A DNA stretch of 13,322 bases from positions 1 through 13,322 of the forward strand of contig NZ_JMCC02000166.1 in assembly GCF_000737335.2 (NCBI RefSeq). The letters run 5' to 3'. How positions within the stretch are numbered: the first letter of the stretch is position 1; each line of letters starts with the position of its first letter. This stretch comes from Enhygromyxa salina. Its GTDB lineage: Bacteria; Myxococcota_A; Polyangia; Nannocystales; Nannocystaceae. Position numbers and translations under genes: made by a program. The notes beneath the pieces were generated by a model that saw only the letters and a program-made list of their open reading frames with translations, ran no database searches and was not told the origin of the DNA. This document shows positions 1 to 7,148 of this stretch, one piece after another.

Positions 1-1196
1 GGCGGCTCGGGTGCGGGGGCCGGCGGCAGTCCCGGGTCGGGCGGCGGCGGCGGCTCGGGCAGCGCTTCCGCGTCGGCCTTCTCGAGCTTGATCGCCTCGG
101 CCTCGAAGTCGGTCGCGGCTTGCTCCCACACCTGCGTGGTCTCGGGCCGCACGTCGTTGACGGTTGCCCAGCCGACCAGCCCCAGCAGCGCGATCATGCC
201 GAACATGTGGATGCGCTCCTCGAGCAGCTTGTTGGGCGGGCGCCGGGCGATGAGCTCGTAGAACAGGAAGATCAGCCGGCCGCCATCGAGGGCGGGCAGC
301 GGCAGCAGGTTGAACATGCCCAGCACCGTGGAGATCAGCGCGCTGAACATGATCAAGTCGATGGCGCCACGATCCGCGCTGACCTTGATCGCCTTCGCTA
401 TCGCAACCGGACCGCCGACCTTGGCCTCGGCCTTGCCGGTGATCAGCGACCACAACCCTTTGAGCTGCCGCGCGGTCTGGGTGAAGGGCCACTTGGCCCC
501 CAGCACCACCGCTTTGCCCGGGTTCATGGGCACGTAGGTGCCGATCTCCGCCAGATCAGCCTGCATCGCCGGGGCCTCGGCGTTGAGCGCGATCGGGTAG
601 ATCAGCTCCTCACCGTCGCGCTCGACCTTCACGTCGATTGTCTCACCCAGCCGCTCGAGGCTGAGCTCCATGACCTTGGCCCGCGCGTCGGGGCCACGAA
701 CCTCGACGCCATCGAACGCGAGGATCTCGTCACCGACCTCGAGCCCAGCCGCCGCCGCGGGGCTGCCCACGCGGAAGTCCGAGACCTGCACGCCGATCGC
801 CTCCTTGAGCCCGACCGAGGCAAACACGGCGACCACCAAGATTATCGCGGCGAGGTAGTTGGCGATCGGGCCGCCCGCGATCGCCAGCAACCGAGCCCAC
901 AGCGGGCTGTCACGGAAGTTGCGGAAGCCCGCCGGGGGTGGCGGGAGGTTGCCCTCCTCGTCGAGCGCGTACTCTTCCGGCTCCATGCCAACGATGTGCA
1001 CGTAGGCCCCGAATGGGATCGCGCTGATGACAAACTCGGTGCCCTTCCAGGTGAACAGCTTGAGGATGACCGGCCCGATGCCGATCACCGAGAAGCGATC
1101 CACGTGCATCCCCCCGAGCTTGGCGCACGCGAAGTGACCGAACTCGTGAATGATGATCAGGACCGAGAGCGCGAGGATGGCCAGGACCCAAGTCAC
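1..1196 (-). CDS. rseP: RseP-type site-2 zinc metalloprotease (partial)
   Basis: Intramembrane protease of family M50 that cleaves membrane-anchored substrates, typically anti-sigma factors, in the cytoplasmic membrane. The reverse strand reads from a GTG at 1196 for 398 codons and leaves the window without a stop. Seen: a first membrane helix ending in the zinc motif HEFGH (residues 17-21), a second hydrophobic segment around 103-128, one PDZ-like domain around 135-200 (GSPAAAAGLEVGDEI), and the second active-site motif LPALDGGRL (D304 as third zinc ligand) beside another hydrophobic stretch, then a last helix near 331-346. E. coli RseP is about 450 residues with two PDZ domains; here only one is visible. 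After residue 350 an acidic, helical-looking segment leads into a Pro-rich tail that continues past the edge. The GTG is chosen because it places the helix and HEFGH at the usual distance from the N-terminus; its ribosome binding site is weak. Family assignment is firm, substrate unknown. Confidence 0.93.
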   Translation of the reverse strand, partial: MTWVLAILALSVLIIIHEFGHFACAKLGGMHVDRFSVIGIGPVILKLFTWKGTEFVISAIPFGAYVHIVGMEPEEYALDEEGNLPPPPAGFRNFRDSPLWARLLAIAGGPIANYLAAIILVVAVFASVGLKEAIGVQVSDFRVGSPAAAAGLEVGDEILAFDGVEVRGPDARAKVMELSLERLGETIDVKVERDGEELIYPIALNAEAPAMQADLAEIGTYVPMNPGKAVVLGAKWPFTQTARQLKGLWSLITGKAEAKVGGPVAIAKAIKVSADRGAIDLIMFSALISTVLGMFNLLPLPALDGGRLIFLFYELIARRPPNKLLEERIHMFGMIALLGLVGWATVNDVRPETTQVWEQAATDFEAEAIKLEKADAEALPEPPPPPDPGLPPAPAPEP

Positions 1197-1281
1197 CGGG
1201 GCTATATATGACCCCCACCGGCTTCCTGCACGTCGCCGCCCGCGGCCGCTGGCGCGCGTGGTCGCTGCCCTCCTCGGCGCC

Positions 1282-1329
1282 GTTTGTACGCACGGGCACG
1301 TGTGGAGGGTGCTCGGGACACGTACGAAC
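1282..1329. repeat. nested imperfect inverted repeat upstream of rseP
   Basis: In the 188-bp gap before rseP, GTTTGTACG (1282-1290) pairs with CGTACGAAC (1321-1329) with one mismatch. Inside it, ACGTGT (1298-1303) pairs with ACACGT (1318-1323). The two pairings overlap, so they are alternatives rather than one stem. It could be an operator for rseP or a weak terminator for the upstream gene. No T-tract follows. Nothing else is recognisable in 1197-1384. Confidence 0.3.
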
Positions 1330-1384
1330 CCACGCCGCCGCTCTCGTCTCCCACGCACAGTGAGTCAGGGCACAGGCCCACGCT

Positions 1385-2044
1385 TCAGCCCCGATCGAGC
1401 TGGCCAAAGCCGAGCTGTGCGAGGCGCCCACGCATGAACAGCCGCGCGCGGCTGCGCAGGGCCTGGTCACGCGGGGGGCTCCACGCGGGTCGTTCGCCGT
1501 GCGAGGCCAGCAGTCGTTCGACCTCGCGCTGGGCGCTGACGAGGCCGCCGTCGAGCCACCCGAGGGCTGCCTGACCCACGCCGCGTCGCAACGCGAGGAC
1601 CTCGCCGGGGACCACCGCCGCCTGATCGCCGCAGAACACTTGTCGCGTGGCCCACAACCCATGGGTGGGATCGAAGGGGGCGTCGACGATCAGCCACACG
1701 CGACCGCGGGCCAAGCGAGCGCCACGCATCACGGCGGTGCCGGGGGTCAGGGTCTGAAAGCTGCGCAGCTGCGAGTGGCGACTGTGGAGGATGCTGAGCA
1801 CGCTCAGCGTGTTGTCCCGGGATGACTCGTCGAGCGCGAGCAGCTCGTAGTTCAGGTTGGGATCTACACGATCCGCAGCGCTCCCGGCGATCCAAGCTTC
1901 CTCACGCGTGTCCGGCTCGCGCCACTCGTGCGCCGCGTGCTCGCGGATCAGCGCCTCGGCGACTTCGAGGGCCGCCTTGGCCATGACCGGCAGGCGCCTC
2001 TCGTCGTCGCGCAGACACAGGGCAATGGTCAGATCGACGGACAT
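1385..2044 (-). CDS. short GT2-like (family 2) glycosyltransferase
   Basis: Probable nucleotide-sugar transferase-fold protein of 219 residues; substrate unknown. Seen: an opening beta strand SVDLTIALCLRDDERRLP (residues 2-19) like the start of GT2 domains, then YELLALDESSRDNT (67-79), which matches the family pattern of a strand followed by D-(D/E)-x-S-x-D-x-T. PGTAVMRGARLARGRVWLIVD (101-121) matches the G-x-x-x-A-x-x-x-G-hydrophobic-G region before the metal-binding D-x-D, here read as DAPFD. The usual acceptor-binding half is short, and no membrane helices are seen. The ATG at 2044 is chosen over an in-frame start 71 codons upstream because the GT2 strand begins there, GGGGG lies about 8 bases before it, and the upstream codons are Arg/Gly/Pro-rich and feature-free. 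It lies upstream of rseP on the same strand with a 188-bp gap, so co-transcription is possible but not shown. It may be a degenerate or non-catalytic member. Confidence 0.65.
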   Translation of the reverse strand: MSVDLTIALCLRDDERRLPVMAKAALEVAEALIREHAAHEWREPDTREEAWIAGSAADRVDPNLNYELLALDESSRDNTLSVLSILHSRHSQLRSFQTLTPGTAVMRGARLARGRVWLIVDAPFDPTHGLWATRQVFCGDQAAVVPGEVLALRRGVGQAALGWLDGGLVSAQREVERLLASHGERPAWSPPRDQALRSRARLFMRGRLAQLGFGQLDRG

Positions 2045-2074
2045 CGTCGCAACCCCCAGATCGGGCCCAACACC

Positions 2075-2100
2075 TTGACCCGCGAGCGTTGGCAGGTCAA
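2075..2100. promoter_or_regulatory. inverted repeat TTGACC-N14-GGTCAA in divergent promoter region
   Basis: The 224-bp gap 2045-2268 separates the divergent GT2-like gene and ssb and should hold both promoters. A perfect 6-bp inverted repeat, TTGACC (2075-2080) and GGTCAA (2095-2100), lies 31 bp upstream of the GT2 start. Either arm could serve as a -35 element or the pair as a dimeric repressor site; no convincing -10 box sits 17 bp from either arm. No SOS-box-like sequence was recognised before ssb. Confidence 0.3.
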
Positions 2101-2268
2101 CGGGCAGCGGGTTTCGCGGCCGGTCCAAAACTTCTGCAGATCCCCTGCAAGCCCGGCGAACGCGGGCCGACATGAGCAGGGCGCGGCGATCTTCACCAGC
2201 GAGCTTCGGGCCATCGCCGCGCTTGCCAAGACCCAACCCAGGCCCGACCATTCGCACCAGGAGCCCCC

Positions 2269-2880
2269 ATGTCCGGCGTCAACAAGGTCATTCTCATCGG
2301 AAACCTCGGACGCGATCCCGAGCTTCGCTACACCCAGAGCGGAAGCCCGGTCGCCAGCCTCTCGGTCGCCACGACCCGCAAGTGGCGCAACAAACAGACC
2401 AACGAGATGGTCGAGGAGACCGAGTGGCATCGCGTCTCCGTGTTTGGCCAGTCGGCCGAGCACTGCAACAACTACCTGTCCAAGGGCCGCCAGGTCTACG
2501 TCGAAGGCCGGCTGCGCACGCGCAGCTACGACGACAAGGACGGCGTCAAAAAGTACTCGACCGAGATCATCGCGGACACCGTGCAATTCCTCGGCGGTCG
2601 TGACGGTGGTGGTGGTGGCGGCGGCGGCGGCCGCGGTGGCTACGACGACGCCGGCGGCGGTGGTGGCAACTACGGCGGCGGCGGCGGTGGCAACTACGGC
2701 GGCGGCGGAAGCCGTGGCGGCGGCGGTGGCAACTACGGCGGTGGCGGAAACCGTGGCGGCGGCGGCGGTGGCAACTACGGCGGTGGAAGTGGCGGTGCCG
2801 GTGGCGGCGGTGCTCCCGAGCCCTACGATCCTGGTAACTACGCGCCGTCCGGCCCCGAAGACGACGACATCCCGTTCTGA
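2269..2880 (+). CDS. ssb: single-stranded DNA-binding protein SSB
   Basis: Binds single-stranded DNA during replication, recombination and repair, and recruits partner proteins through its C-terminal tip. The 203-residue product has the OB-fold domain at about 1-110: NKVILIGNLGRDPELRYTQSG at 5-25, EWHRVSVFGQSAE at 52-64, and YVEGRLRTRSY at 77-87. A glycine-dominated linker (113-181) carries four NYGG units, and the acidic tip EDDDIPF (197-203) is the conserved protein-interaction tail. It is slightly longer than E. coli SSB (178 residues). The start is supported by AGGAG (2259-2263), five bases before the ATG. The upstream gene is divergent and a hairpin follows the stop, so it is probably transcribed alone. 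The usual rpsF or rpsR neighbours are absent. Confidence 0.97.
   Translation: MSGVNKVILIGNLGRDPELRYTQSGSPVASLSVATTRKWRNKQTNEMVEETEWHRVSVFGQSAEHCNNYLSKGRQVYVEGRLRTRSYDDKDGVKKYSTEIIADTVQFLGGRDGGGGGGGGGRGGYDDAGGGGGNYGGGGGGNYGGGGSRGGGGGNYGGGGNRGGGGGGNYGGGSGGAGGGGAPEPYDPGNYAPSGPEDDDIPF
2605..2811 (+). repeat. glycine-codon low-complexity tract in ssb linker
   Basis: Runs of GGC/GGT codons with four in-frame GGCAACTACGGCGG-like units encode the SSB linker. Such GGN repeats are prone to copy-number change in multiples of three, which would lengthen or shorten the linker without breaking the frame. Confidence 0.8.
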
Positions 2881-2929
2881 GCCAACGGCCCGAGCCCGCA
2901 GCCGCGACATCGGCAGCGGGCGCACGAAG

Positions 2930-2950
2930 GGCCCCCTACACCAGGGGGCC
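2930..2950 (+). terminator. terminator-like hairpin after ssb
   Basis: GGCCCCCT (2930-2937) and AGGGGGCC (2943-2950) form a perfect 8-bp, all but one GC, stem around a 5-base loop, 49 bases after the ssb stop and 21 bases before the astA start. No T-run follows, so it may be a weak or Rho-assisted terminator or an attenuating structure in the astA leader. The same core stem occurs at 11554-11570 and 11691-11707. Confidence 0.55.
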
Positions 2951-2971
2951 AATCATGCCCGAAGATCCCAC

Positions 2972-4210
2972 ATGCACTCTTTCGTGTTTCGTGACGCGTT
3001 GGCCAGCGACGAAGACGCGATCTTCGAACTCGCTGGCCACCTCGACACGCTCAACCTCCCGCCCGACCGCGGCTTCATCTCGGAGCTGATCGCCCGGTCC
3101 CAGTCGTCGTTCGCGGGCGGCAGCGACCCCGAGCTGTTCGACCCCGAGCGCCGGTTCTTGTTCGTGCTCGAGAGCCCGGACGGGCAGGTCGTGGGGACTT
3201 CCATGATCCACGCGCAGCACGGGACCCGCGGCGAGCCGCACGTGTTCTTTCGCGTGGTCCAAGAAGAGCGCTACGCCGAGCTCAGCCTGGGTGCCGAGCG
3301 CCGTGAGGTCCACATGACCCACGAGATGCTGCACCTCGGTCGCACCTACCAAGGGCCCACGGAGATCGGCGGGTTGGTGCTGCACCCGGATCTGCGCAAG
3401 CACCCGCGCAAGCTCGGGCGTCTGCTCTCACTTGGGCGGTTCTTGTACATCGCCGCGCTGCGCCATCGGTTTCGCGACCGCGTGCTCGCCGAGCTGCTCC
3501 CGCCGCTCGAGCGCGGGCCACAAGGCCGCACCCGCTCGCGCTTGTGGGACGCGCTGGGTAGCCGCTTCACCAACCTGACCTACGCCGAGGCCGACCGGCT
3601 CAGCGCCCACGACAAAGAATTCATCTGGCGTCTATTTCCAGTCTCGCCGGTCCACGTCAGCTTGCTCCCGCCCGAGGTCCGCAACTTCATCGGTGAGGTC
3701 GGGCCCGAGACCGTTGGCGCGCTGCGGCTGCTGCAGAGCATCGGCTTCACCGACTCGGGCAAGGTCGATCCCTTCGACGGCGGGCCACACTGGGAAGCCG
3801 CGACCGACGAGATCAGCCTGGTCCGCGACGCGCAGTGGTGCCGCGCGCGAGCGGGCGCCGTCGACGAGGCCGGGGTCCCGGGCATCGTCGCGCGTGTACG
3901 CCAGGCTCACGAGTCGACCGATCTGCCGTGGTTTCGCGCGGTCTGGACTCACGTGCGCGACCGGGTCCCGGACGAGCTCGTGACACCGGTCGATGCGGCG
4001 CAGGACTATGCGATCGACTGGGGTCAGGATCTGGCGGGCGACTGGGCCGTGCCCGCGCCTGGGGTCCCGGCCCACGCGGATCCGCCTCGAGAGATCACGA
4101 TGCCGGCCGAAGATCTGGCGGCGCTGCGCTTGCCTGCGGGCGACGAGCAAGTGCTGGTGGCGTTGCGGCCCCAGCTGCGCGTGGCCAACCGCGATCCCGC
4201 TGGCCGCTGA
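2972..4210 (+). CDS. astA: arginine N-succinyltransferase
   Basis: Catalyses succinyl-CoA + L-arginine to N2-succinyl-L-arginine, first step of the arginine succinyltransferase (AST) catabolic pathway in the cytoplasm. Family signatures seen in the 412-residue product: FVFRDALASDEDAIFELA at the N-terminus, RRFLFVLESPDGQVVGTSMI (60-79), EIGGLVLHPDLRK (131-143) in the acyl-CoA-binding GNAT-like core, RLWDALGSRFTNLTYAEADRL (190-210), FIWRLFPVSPVHVSLLPP (217-234), and KVDPFDGGPHWEA (264-276). E. coli AstA is 344 residues; most of the excess lies after residue 290, before a C-terminal strand resembling the usual one (about 390-400). The ATG at 2972 starts right before the first conserved strand; GAAGA about 6 bases upstream is a possible ribosome binding site. 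No astB, astC, astD or astE is in the window, so the pathway context is not shown. Confidence 0.88.
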   Translation: MHSFVFRDALASDEDAIFELAGHLDTLNLPPDRGFISELIARSQSSFAGGSDPELFDPERRFLFVLESPDGQVVGTSMIHAQHGTRGEPHVFFRVVQEERYAELSLGAERREVHMTHEMLHLGRTYQGPTEIGGLVLHPDLRKHPRKLGRLLSLGRFLYIAALRHRFRDRVLAELLPPLERGPQGRTRSRLWDALGSRFTNLTYAEADRLSAHDKEFIWRLFPVSPVHVSLLPPEVRNFIGEVGPETVGALRLLQSIGFTDSGKVDPFDGGPHWEAATDEISLVRDAQWCRARAGAVDEAGVPGIVARVRQAHESTDLPWFRAVWTHVRDRVPDELVTPVDAAQDYAIDWGQDLAGDWAVPAPGVPAHADPPREITMPAEDLAALRLPAGDEQVLVALRPQLRVANRDPAGR

Positions 4211-4216
4211 TCCCCC

Positions 4217-4249
4217 GTGTTAGTTGTGATGGCGTGTTAGTGTGATGGC
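4217..4249 (+). repeat. tandem 17/16-bp duplication before the next start codon
   Basis: GTGTTAGTTGTGATGGC (4217-4233) is followed directly by GTGTTAGTGTGATGGC (4234-4249), differing by one T, and a third copy begins with GTGT, whose GTG (4250) is the start codon of the next gene. It fills nearly the whole 39-bp gap after astA. No Shine-Dalgarno sequence is visible. Confidence 0.85.
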
Positions 4250-5818
4250 GTGTCCTGGAACAGACAGCGGGTCACAGCCCTCGAACTACCCACGCGCGGA
4301 GCCAGCTCGCAATGGCTAGCGATCGGCGCCGCAGAGGGTGATCGGCTCGCGCCCGGCCGCGCGCTGGCTGTCTTGCGTGGGGCAGACCTGCGAAGTGTGT
4401 TGGCGTTCATGTCGCGCCACGGGCTCGCGCTTGGGTTGTCGCGGCAGCCCAGCGAGCAATGGAAGCAGATCGCGGCTGCCCTGCGCTCGGGCGCAATGGC
4501 CGTGTTCGAGCGCCAGCGCGCGCTTTCCAAGTATTCGCACGGCTTCCCCGAGATCGACCTCGAGGACGAGCCCGCGGCGCCCGAGCCCATCGCTGACGAG
4601 CTCGACGTCGTCGACCGTCGCGCCGTGGAGTACCTCGCGGTCGGGGACTTCAACTTCTCGACGGATCGCGCCGTCATGTTGCCTGGCCCGTCGAGCGAGG
4701 GCGAGCTCGCGGGTGACGACGCGGACGGCGTCGCGCTGGTCGCCGGCCTGCTCGCGCATCTGCGTCAGCTCGACGCCGCGCGCAGGGTCCTGGTCGCCGG
4801 CCACACCGACGCCGCGGGCTCGTTCGCGCACAACCTCGAGCTGTCCAAGCGCCGGGCCGAGAGCGTGCAGCTGGCCTGCGATGGCGACGCGAGCGGCTTC
4901 GCCGATCATGCTGTCGCCCACGGTGAGACGGCCGATGGCCAAGAGGTGCTCCGCTGGACCGCGCTGCGGTTTGGCTGGGGCTGCGATCCCGGCACGGTCG
5001 ACAACGACGACGGGCCCAAGACCAGCGCGGCGCGTCAGCAATTTCGGGATCGCTTTCAAGCCGAGTTTGAAGAGGCCGCGGGCACCGGGTTGGCGTTCGT
5101 GCGCGCAGACTGGCTCGCGTTCTTTCGCCTGTATGAGCACGACCTCGCCGCCCGACTTGGCGTCACGGCGACCGGGTTGGCGCAGCTTCGCGCGGACTTG
5201 GTCTGGGCCAAGCCGCCGGTGCTGGGCTGCGGTGAGCACTGGCCCGAGGGCGCGATCAGGCGCAGCCGGGTCAACCGCTACGATCGCCGCGTCGAGCTGC
5301 TTTGCTTTGAGCCGGACGATCTTCCAAGCGGGGCCGGTGATCCGCCGGGGGGCTCGGTCTACGGGGATCCAACCTACACATGGACGCCGATCCGACCTGG
5401 GCCCGGGCCGCACCCGCTTGGGGGTCCCTGCTTTGAATTGGCGCTGATGGCTGAGGACCTCGAGGGCTTTGGCGAAGATGCGTCGCTGCGGCTGCGTGGG
5501 GGGCCCTATGATCTGCGCCACGCCTTCGCCGACGCGAGCCGGCGGGGTCCGCATCGGGTGTTTCACTTTCACGGCATCGCCAAAGGTGGCAAGTACACCG
5601 CGACGGTCGAGTCTGCCCCCGATGACCCGGTCGTGTTGTTCGAGCACGCCTCGCTGGACTCCTATATCGCGGGAATTGACGCGCCTGATCAGCAACCACA
5701 GGCCATCGCCATTCACATCGCGCGCCCGCCAGAGCAACGTGAGTCGGTGGGCCCCTACGAGTACAGCGCCCCCATAGGCTACGACGACCCCGAAGACTTC
5801 GAGGCTGAGACCCCATGA
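4250..5818 (+). CDS. OmpA-like domain protein with large internal insert
   Basis: Uncharacterised 522-residue protein with an OmpA/Pal-type peptidoglycan-binding signature. Seen: a strand DFNFSTDRAVML (133-144), helix-strand RRVLVAGHTDAAGS (178-191), NLELSKRRAESVQ (195-207), and, after a long gap, VLGCGEHWPEG (324-334) and NRYDRRVELLCF (342-353), matching the closing G-x-G-E-x-x-P and N-R-R-V-E-I segments of OmpA domains. Between these halves, about 210-323 includes CDPGTVDNDDGPKTSAARQQFRDRF (245-269), close to the P-G-x-x-D-G-x-x-G-x-x-T-x-x-A-x-x-x-F pattern of peptidoglycan-binding domains. The N-terminal 120 residues and the C-terminal 365-495 (a beta-rich segment with GKYTATVES) are unassigned. 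No signal peptide or membrane helix is seen, so location is uncertain. GTG 4250 is the first in-frame start after the TAG at 4238. It overlaps the next gene by 4 bases (ATGA), so the two are coupled. Secretion-associated cargo/adaptor is a guess from family context. Confidence 0.75.
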   Translation: MSWNRQRVTALELPTRGASSQWLAIGAAEGDRLAPGRALAVLRGADLRSVLAFMSRHGLALGLSRQPSEQWKQIAAALRSGAMAVFERQRALSKYSHGFPEIDLEDEPAAPEPIADELDVVDRRAVEYLAVGDFNFSTDRAVMLPGPSSEGELAGDDADGVALVAGLLAHLRQLDAARRVLVAGHTDAAGSFAHNLELSKRRAESVQLACDGDASGFADHAVAHGETADGQEVLRWTALRFGWGCDPGTVDNDDGPKTSAARQQFRDRFQAEFEEAAGTGLAFVRADWLAFFRLYEHDLAARLGVTATGLAQLRADLVWAKPPVLGCGEHWPEGAIRRSRVNRYDRRVELLCFEPDDLPSGAGDPPGGSVYGDPTYTWTPIRPGPGPHPLGGPCFELALMAEDLEGFGEDASLRLRGGPYDLRHAFADASRRGPHRVFHFHGIAKGGKYTATVESAPDDPVVLFEHASLDSYIAGIDAPDQQPQAIAIHIARPPEQRESVGPYEYSAPIGYDDPEDFEAETP

Positions 5819-7092
5819 AAGATCAGCTCACCCTCCGCGTCGGCACTCCAGGATCCACTCCGATCCGCATCGAGTCGGCCCGATTAATCGACGTCGAGCG
5901 GCGCAACCCGACCATCGAGTTCGCTGCGCTCAACGACTTTGACGTCGGGGTCAACTTCACCGCGGTTGCACCTGGTCCGTACCGGCTGACGATGAAGATC
6001 GCCGGCCACCCAACCTTGCACTTCTCGACCCTGATCACAGGTGACGCCAATCGTTCGTTCGAGTTCGAGCAACCAACGCCCAAGTGCGTGACGATCACGA
6101 CGCAGCAGGCAAGCGCCGGCGCCAGCGTGAGTCGGCGCGTCCACGTTGTCAGCTTCGCGCTGCCCAGCAAGCACGAGGCGGTCGTCCTCCTCTCGGGCGC
6201 GGATCTCAAAGGCGGCACCAACTACAAGGTGTTCGCCGAGACCTGGCGCGACGATCTCTACGATGGCCTCACGGATCTCGGAGATCGCAGGAACCTGCCG
6301 ATCAAGCGCGTCATCCACGATCACACGGTTGTGTCGATCTTCGACTTCCGCACCGGCTTCCTCGAGGAGCAGATCAAGGGAACGACTGGCTGGCACACCA
6401 TGCATCGCGCGATGCAGGGCACCCAGCCACCCTACCTCGACGACCCCGAGGCCCCTGAGGCCGGTCAAATTCGGGGTGACACCGACTCGGTCTCGATCAC
6501 GGATGTCTACTACTACATCAGCGCAATCGGTCGGGACGCGCCCGGGTCTCTGCAAGAGCTGCACTTCTTCTCGCACGCGTACAGTCGAGCCCCGGTCTTG
6601 GCAAACACATACGACAACAGCGACACCGACGCCCGGGATCCCACTGACAAGGATCCGCGCATCAAAGACTTTCTTCCGATCAACCTCGCCCGCTACACCC
6701 GCCTGACCCAAGCCTTCACCAAAGACCCGTACATCAGGAGTTGGGGCTGCAACGGCAGCGACATGCTTGGCAAGATCAGGGCTGTCGCCCGGACCCATTC
6801 ACCCGACGAGATGGTCAAGTACAAGGGCAAGGAGTACTCCACGGAAGACGTCATGCGCGAGCTCCGAATGTATGTGTTCACCGACAACTACATGATGAGT
6901 TGGTGTCGACAGCTGGGTGCCGACGTCTGGTCGGCAGCGCCAGGGACCAAGTCAACGTACCAGCACTCGGGCAAGCGGCACTACTTCCGCGTCGACGAGT
7001 CGCTGCATGGGAGCGTGATCGCTTGGTACGAGCGCAACTTTGGGTGTCAGCGAGACTTTGGCGGCACGGTCTCGTTTCGCAAGTTGGTGTGA
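5815..7092 (+). CDS. uncharacterised protein, candidate His/Cys hydrolase
   Basis: No family recognised with certainty in this 425-residue product. Residues 1-90 look like a beta sandwich (PGPYRLTMKIAGHPTLHFST, 53-72). About 105-180 alternate strands and loops (RVHVVSFALP, EAVVLLSGADLKGGTNYKVF, VVSIFDFRTGF). The core shows SLQELHFFSHAYSRAPVL (245-262) and, 58 residues on, YIRSWGCNGSDML (306-318): a hydrophobic strand ending in Ser-His followed by a strand ending in Gly-Cys. That order is typical of clan CD cysteine peptidases (His254 and Cys312 as candidate dyad). A later ADVWSAAPGTKSTY (369-382) could be another core strand. No signal peptide. ATG 5815 overlaps the preceding stop as ATGA, implying translational coupling. 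It uses a TTA Leu codon (codon 24) and appears less GC-rich than its neighbours, a weak hint of transfer. Function, including any toxicity, is inference. Confidence 0.8.
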   Translation: MKDQLTLRVGTPGSTPIRIESARLIDVERRNPTIEFAALNDFDVGVNFTAVAPGPYRLTMKIAGHPTLHFSTLITGDANRSFEFEQPTPKCVTITTQQASAGASVSRRVHVVSFALPSKHEAVVLLSGADLKGGTNYKVFAETWRDDLYDGLTDLGDRRNLPIKRVIHDHTVVSIFDFRTGFLEEQIKGTTGWHTMHRAMQGTQPPYLDDPEAPEAGQIRGDTDSVSITDVYYYISAIGRDAPGSLQELHFFSHAYSRAPVLANTYDNSDTDARDPTDKDPRIKDFLPINLARYTRLTQAFTKDPYIRSWGCNGSDMLGKIRAVARTHSPDEMVKYKGKEYSTEDVMRELRMYVFTDNYMMSWCRQLGADVWSAAPGTKSTYQHSGKRHYFRVDESLHGSVIAWYERNFGCQRDFGGTVSFRKLV

Positions 7093-7148
7093 GACACGTT
7101 GCGACAGATCTCATCAACCGGGAGTTCGTCGGCACGCGAACCAACGCA

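Noticed and set aside
120..1211. 363-codon plus-strand frame opposite rseP
   Set aside because: The reverse strand encodes HEFGH, PDZ and LDGG motifs; the plus frame has His/Asp/Arg-rich mirror composition and no domain.
1928..2971. 348-codon upstream extension of astA in the same frame
   Set aside because: It passes through ssb out of frame as Ala/Thr/Ser-rich low complexity; AstA similarity begins at the ATG at 2972.
4316..5737. 473-codon minus-strand frame opposite the OmpA-like gene
   Set aside because: The plus strand has OmpA motifs and a coupled downstream gene; the minus frame shows no recognisable domain.
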